64,000 bases of DNA from Alviniconcha marisindica (Eukaryota; Mollusca; Gastropoda; Provannidae): NCBI GenBank assembly GCA_018857735.1, contig JABMCL010000596.1:54651-118650 (forward strand), in the 5' to 3' direction. Shown here in pieces: positions 58,245 through 64,000 of this stretch. The notes beneath the pieces are model-generated. The model was not told the origin of the DNA, ran no database searches, and worked only from the letters and a program-made list of their open reading frames with translations. Within the stretch, counting starts at the first letter, position 1. The number at the start of each line of letters is the position of its first letter. The position numbers and the translations under genes are program-made.

Positions 58245-58652
58245 AAGAATTCGCTCACACACACGTACATACTCGCGCGCGCACACACCCACACAAGCAT
58301 ATACCTGCGCGCGCGCGTACATACACTAGCCTTTGGTGATGAGCGTGAAAAGCAAGAGTGTCCTGAACAAAGTGGTGAATGCGTGTGGCAAGGTTATGGT
58401 TGAAAGACAGGAGAGAAAAAAATTACAACTTTTTTAAATTAGTTTTTAAGCATGTGGGCATGTAAGTACGTGTATGCACCAGGCATACACACAAATCTAA
58501 AGTTAATATATGCAGACTATGCAATGGTGTACAAAAAAGAATAAGAAGAGGAAGAAAGCCAAACAGGAAAGAAAAGTAAGGGCAAAAATATATAGACAAA
58601 GCTACATGCATACATTCACAACAACAGCAACAACAACAAAAGTTTAAAAGAC

Positions 58653-58738
<86 letters not shown>

Positions 58739-58954
58739 ACACAGGCACAACAGCAGTAATGACGACATATAATAAAGGAACAAGGAATGGGACAATAACA
58801 GCAGCAGTGAGTGAGACAAAAAACTAAAACAAAAAAAGGGCGGGGTGGGGGGTTACATAGCAGTCGTGGTGCTTGACGTAGGAGCACTAGAGCACTACAT
58901 GTTAATTCAATGTAGAGATGATGTGAAGATGTATATATGGTTATACTATCGAAT
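58245..58954. other. Intron; (CA)n tract at 58658-58735
   Basis: CA/CG-rich sequence directly after the donor, then (CA)n of about 39 units. Probably includes the 3' untranslated part of the LINE below. Confidence 0.6.
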
Positions 58955-61900
58955 TTAGCCATCGTTCTGGACAAAGGGCATATAACAAAGCCATTTTGAC
59001 CGAAATGAGGCATGCTCCATGTTGACGTATGATAAATATTCTTCTGTTTTATGCCTTTTTGCCAATTGTTTTTGGAATACATAAAAAAGCGGGCATTTAT
59101 TTTCCATTTTCCATTTGTATATATATATATATATATATATAATAAAAAAACTTTGCACACAATACAATAAAGTCAAAGATTTCATCTGATTCAAAGTCTT
59201 TTGCATTACCAAACAGTACAAAGTCTTCTGTTAGTTTCATATTTATCATATTTATACACATTTCATTCACAAATGTTTCAAACATTAGCCCAAAACGGTG
59301 TACAATATCACAACTCCAAAACAGATGGGGAATAGTTTCATTGTGTGTGTTACAAAAGGTACATTTCTCGTTATTTGTAACTTTCATTCTATTTAATGTA
59401 ACATTTGTGGCGAGAATCCTGTGCACTAAACGTATCTGAAACCATTTCAATTTTTTCTTCATGTATTTTTTTAATTTTGTAAAAAGTTTTAGGCCAGTTA
59501 ATATTGTTAGACAGTACGCTGTTCCATTTAATGCAACACTTCGGTTTGCTTTTATTTTCAACTAAAATGTCATAATAACTTTTTGTTCCTTTCTGTACTT
59601 TGCCAATTATTGTTAAGGATTTTCTCATGCTTAAAGACTTGTTACTTTGGACAGCAATACCTAGACCCTTTATATATTTCTTTACTGCCTGAACACAACC
59701 GTTGTATGTAACAAAGTCAATATTTAAACCGTATTTCGTATTAAACTCCTCAAGGCACAAGAAATCTCCATGTTCATGTAAAAGATGAGAGATGCGACAG
59801 ACGCCCTTTTTAATCCATTTTCTTTGTAGTATTGTGTTATTTCCAGCTTGAATGTTGTCATTATAAAACAAAGGTTCTGTCACAAGTTCATCAGCCTTCG
59901 CTGGACTGACTTTGCAACAAAAGCTTTTATAGGCCTGATGTATGCCTCGAAAACAAATTTAAAGGCAAGCAAGGCCCATTAACATCAAGTGTTCTTATAA
60001 TAGGAAACATGACGGAAATAATGTTTTTCCATTTATAATTAGCATTTAAAAATTTACGTATCCAAATTAGTTTTAATCCATTAATAAATAAATTGTCGTA
60101 TATCAAGTAGCCCAATTCCTCCTTTTTTGATAATTTTTATGACAGTTTTTCTGCTAATCCTATCTTGCTTTCTGTTCCATACGAACTTGAAGCACATTTC
60201 TTGCAATTTATCGATAAAACCATCAGGTGGATTTGGCAGTAGCATCCATAACTGTACAATTTTCGATAGAATCGGCGATTTCAAAATGGCTACCTTTCCT
60301 AATGGCGTTATTGTTCTTTTGATCCAAATATTGAATAGTATTATCATTTCAGAAAATTTATTGTTATATTTGATTTCTTCCCAATCGGTTAAATCTGCTG
60401 TAAGCCACACACCTAGAATCTTGAATTTGGGAGGATTACAATCTATTTTTATATGAGTTAGGTATTTAGTTAAGGACTGCCTTTTGCTTCCAAGCCAAAT
60501 TGCTCGAGTTTTACTAGAGTTCATTACCAAGCCAGATTTTCTACCAAAGTTATCTACGGTACTAATACTTTGCTCAAAGGAGATAGCATCGCCCTCTGAC
60601 ATCATCTGAGTATCATCAGCAAATTGTGCAATCTTATGTTCTTCGTCATTAATATTAATCCCTTTAATTAGTCTATTTTCTCGGATCATAATACCCAGAA
60701 TTTCTACACACAGCAAAAACAAATAAGGTGAAATTGGATCGCCTTGACGACATCCTCTTTCAATAAAAAAGTAAAAAAAAGGGGGGGGTGGGGGGGCAGG
60801 TATGCCCATTAACAATGACCGTTGATTTAATTTTGTTGTAAAATGTGTAGATCCACTGACATATTATTGGACCAAATCCCAAGGCCTTCAGAACTTTCAT
60901 CATAAAGTTTCAATCAACTGAGTCGAAAGCCTTCTCGAAGTTGATGCAAATAAGCAACCCAGGTAGATTATTATAATTTAAATAATAACTAATATCATAT
61001 ATAAGTCTAATATTGTCTCCCATATATGTTTGACATAAACCCAATTTGGTCCTCGTTTATAAGTGAAGGAAGTACCTTCTTTAATCTGTTAGCAATACAA
61101 GATGAACCAATTTTGTAGACTACATTTAACAATGAGATGGGCCTCGAGTTATTTATGTATTCTTTTGGTTTATCCCTCTTTGGAATACACACAATTAATC
61201 CCTCTTTTTGTGTTGCCGATAATTCGCTTTTGTCGAAGCCATCATTGAGTGATCTTACAACAAGGTATCCAATCCAAGCTGTTTCCAAAACACTTTAAAA
61301 AGCTCTGATGTAAAACCGTCAGTGCCTGGACTTTTATTGTTTTTCATGTTTTTAAGGGCTCTTGTTGCTTCTTCCGGCGCTATTTTTCCTTCAATATTAT
61401 TAGCTTCCTCATCTGATAGTGTTGGAATTGTATGTACAATTTCTTCAATTTCACAATCTTCGACAATCTTTTTTTCATACCATTTTTGATAAAATTTGCC
61501 AACTTCAATGCTCATTTCTTTTTCATCACCTACTTCTTCTCCTTGGTTTGTTATCAGTTTGTTCATGTGTTTGCTAGCATAATGTCTTTTCTAAACTACA
61601 AAAATATTTTGACAGTTTTTCACCTTCCGATATTCATCTGGCTCTAGAACGTACCAGTACACCTTCCATTCTCTTGCTTCTAATTTCAATAAGTTTCGAC
61701 TTTAAGTCTTCTAATTTTTTCTTTTCCTCAACTGTTCTCTGTACTTTCTTTTCCAAAGGTTTAATGTTTTCTTCCAATTTTTCTTCTTGTTCTTTGGTTT
61801 TGCGTTTTTTCATTGTGGCATAAGCAATTGTTTTGGATCTTATCTTCATTGGTAAGACATCAAGAAACAGCTGGTCGGATATTTTAAATTGAATATCGGA

Positions 61901-62757
61901 TATCGGTATATTATGCATTTCTTTTCTATCATATAACATCACGGAGTATTCTTCAATTATATTTTTTATTTCTTCATTTATTTCTTTTACATATCTTTCA
62001 ACAAGGAATTATTAAATTTTCAGAATGTTTTTCGTTTCATTTCTTTTTTTCCAAATAAAAATTTCAGAACAATCATAGAATGGTCTGACCGGTATCCATA
62101 TTGGATATCCGTTTGCTCTACATAGGGAACCATGGATTCCGAAATGAGAAAAAAAATCCAGACGGCTTTGTTGTAGCGGTGTTGGCCTTCGCCAAGTAAA
62201 TCTCCTACACTGCATTTAGATCTCGCCATATATCCGTTACGTCCAAGTTTAAAATCATCTCTTCTACTCTGTCTCTGGCTAAACGGTTATTAACGTGTTT
62301 ATAATTACAATAATCCATATTCGGATCGAGTACTAAATTCCAGTCTTCTCCCATTATAATATCTGAAAGGCCCATCTGACTGACATGATCTTCCATTTTA
62401 TCATAAAACTCAGGACTGTCTCTGTTAGGACCATAAACATTAACTAATAACAAGTCTTTATCCATAGTTGTGAGAGAGATGAACATAAAATTACCACCTA
62501 CAGCTTTATACACTTATTGCACTTTAAACTCAAAATTATTATTGAACAATATAGCAACACCCCGAGACTGTGAACTAAATGATGCAAAATAACACGTGTA
62601 TCCCGATTCAGAGCGCACATAATTTTCAGATTTTGGGTCAAATTGAGTCTTGTAAAAAGTAGATGTACTTTTTTCTCTCTGAGATAATGAAAAACATCTC
62701 TTCTTTTGGGGGAGCTACCAAGGCCCTGACAATTTAGAGATACAATGCTGATACCCT
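58955..62757 (-). mobile_element. Nearly complete L1/Tx1-like LINE ORF2, frameshifted
   Basis: Minus strand, in order: endonuclease start ISIVSLNCQGLG, SRGVAILFNN, LLLVNVYGPN, IIMGEDWNLVLDP (normally GDFN/GDWN), YRSDHSMIVLKF; a Lys/Glu-rich linker; reverse transcriptase KNNKSPGTDGFTSELFKVFW, SRPISLLNVVYKIGSSCIAN, LLICINFEKAFDSVD (motif A, then a stop), RQGDPISPYLFLL, AQFADDTQMMSEGD (catalytic FADD intact), SLTKYLTHIKID, ITPLGKVAILKSP; and a C-terminal CTFCNTHNETIPHLFWSCDI zinc-knuckle block. About 3.8 kb, close to the full length of such ORF2 proteins (about 1250 residues). At least five frameshifts or stops, a poly-C/A tract at 60770-60797 and a TA tract at 59117-59140 break it. No ORF1 recognised upstream. 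Antisense to the PARP gene. Confidence 0.9.
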
Positions 62758-63162
62758 CCGTTTAATACGAGGATATTGGTTTTATCATATTAAGTACTAA
62801 GCCTGCAATGTACAAGCGCAGGAATTCAGCATCCCTCCCAGTGTATTCAGATAACATCCAAAAAATACTCCTTTATTGCTCATACCAGTGTCAAAAAGGT
62901 GCACAGCCACTGTGTGACTACGGTGCGTACAGAGTTTGAATAAAGTATTGGCAATGATAACCAAGACAGTTAAAAAAAGAGACATCAAACCAATAAAATA
63001 AAAACAGAATACATAAGACGTAGACAAAAACAGTTACAAATGGTCATTAAAAAAATCTGGTGAACCTAAAGAGAAAGAAAACAAAAGACAACGACAAAAA
63101 AGAAGAAGTGTTCTCTAGGCGAAAGAACTGCTGTCACTAACAGTGCATTCAGGAGGCCAAGG

Positions 63163-63195
<33 letters not shown>

Positions 63196-64000
63196 CGCGT
63201 GCGCGTGCGCGTGAACGGGTAGATTGATCAATAGCTCTCTTTTTTCTTTTCTTTTTTCCGTTCAGTCAGTCATCTCAATAAAGTCAGAGCAAAGTAAGTC
63301 ATAAAAAGGAGAACAATTGTCATTCACCATTGGATGAACGTTTTACATAGGTATAATATTAATATAGAAGTGTTACACATATATTCGAGAAAAAAAAGGA
63401 GTCCTAACTATAAGTGCATCACCATACCGCCGATTTGTACGTGCTAGTCCCATTGTACAAGCCAAAAAGAATTTAAAAAAATTAATCAGCTGTTAAAGCC
63501 GGTCACAAAAACAACAAAAACTGTTCGGCAACAATGTGCAGCGCGCGTAAACCCTCCAAGCAAGCCTCCATGGCAAGACCGTGACATCCTCCGCACCTTT
63601 CCTGCTCCGCAGTACATTGCCCAACAGACGGCGGAGAACAAGCAAGCCACAACAACAACAAAAAACATACAAAAACCCATAAGGGGAGGGGGGGGGGGGG
63701 GGGGGGGGGGGGCAACATTCTGACCAGCAGAAGCCCCATAAGAACGCATTGCTTTACATGATTTGGCATGTGTTGATACAAGGCCTGAATGTGTATAGTC
63801 AGGAAACTTTTTAATTTCGCGTGGTTGTTTTTGACAGCATGGTACACAAGCATTATACCCTTACCGCCAATACATTATATATTGGACTAACCAAAAATAT
63901 TTCCTCTTGGTGAAAAACACAGTAAAGTGCCGACTGTTCGCTGAACTATGATTACTGGGGCTACATCGCCACCTTGAAGTTGGTGGCTTAATGAAGCTGT
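62758..64000. other. Right end of window; no gene recognised
   Basis: May hold the 5' region of the LINE. (TG)n at 63162-63192 with a CG-rich end and a run of about 25 G at 63687-63711 are the only clear structures. Proline-rich frames at 63486-63853 come from the G run. No final PARP exon is visible here. Confidence 0.4.

Noticed and set aside
63486..63853. Proline-rich open frames on the minus strand
   Set aside because: They depend on a run of about 25 G; no motif or splice context.

Overview
The window looks like intron-rich, transposon-laden DNA from an animal, most likely a marine invertebrate and probably a mollusc. That placement is inferred from long dinucleotide microsatellites, tRNA-derived SINEs, many truncated L1/Tx1-, CR1- and Jockey-like LINEs, and one very long gene with short exons and introns of up to 17 kb. 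There are no prokaryotic-style operons, CRISPR arrays or compact gene clusters. Only sequence reading was possible, so species and family names are not database-checked.

The one clear host gene is on the + strand: part of a macrodomain-containing poly/mono-ADP-ribosyltransferase (PARP14/15-like). Two exons (1585-1737, 4141-4317) encode the middle and end of a macrodomain. Exons at 33923-34083, 35765-35938, 40465-40677 and 58092-58242 encode the approach to, and first half of, the ART catalytic domain, including the HGT motif and the motif with the second catalytic tyrosine. Two less certain linker exons (19717-19815, 28452-28679) have splice phases that fit. The gene is open at both ends: the start of the macrodomain lies upstream, and the last catalytic exon(s), with the third triad residue, lie beyond base 64000.

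Everything else is mostly introns of this gene filled with repeats. 0-10 kb: LINE fragments, a tRNA-derived SINE, a nested LINE insertion in a duplicated repeat. 11-20 kb: a minisatellite built on TCAAGGTCAAGGTCACAG, several fold-back elements, a LINE reverse transcriptase remnant. 20.1-21.3 kb: a solo LTR with a 4-base target duplication. 24-25.5 kb: roughly 480-base tandem repeats. 27.5-30.2 kb: a degraded NAIF1/Harbinger-type Myb-like gene, a MITE, and a decayed mariner transposase split by a microsatellite. 30.7-39.2 kb: minisatellite, LINE pieces, a 1.46-kb fold-back element and a MITE rich in TTTTGTCGCGACAAAA palindromes. 41.4-43.7 kb: a cluster of tRNA-headed SINEs enclosing a 188-base satellite. 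44.5-50.1 kb: an L1-like element with ORF1 and endonuclease, and two oppositely oriented LINE pieces. 54.4-55.9 kb: a probable piggyBac-type deletion derivative. 58.9-62.8 kb: a nearly complete but frameshifted L1/Tx1-like ORF2 on the minus strand.

I found no convincing new multi-gene system. The most interesting points are the macroPARP gene with microsatellites pressed against several splice sites, the palindrome-packed MITE family (one copy 23 bases before an exon), the fold-back elements, and the nuclear-receptor-half-site minisatellite.
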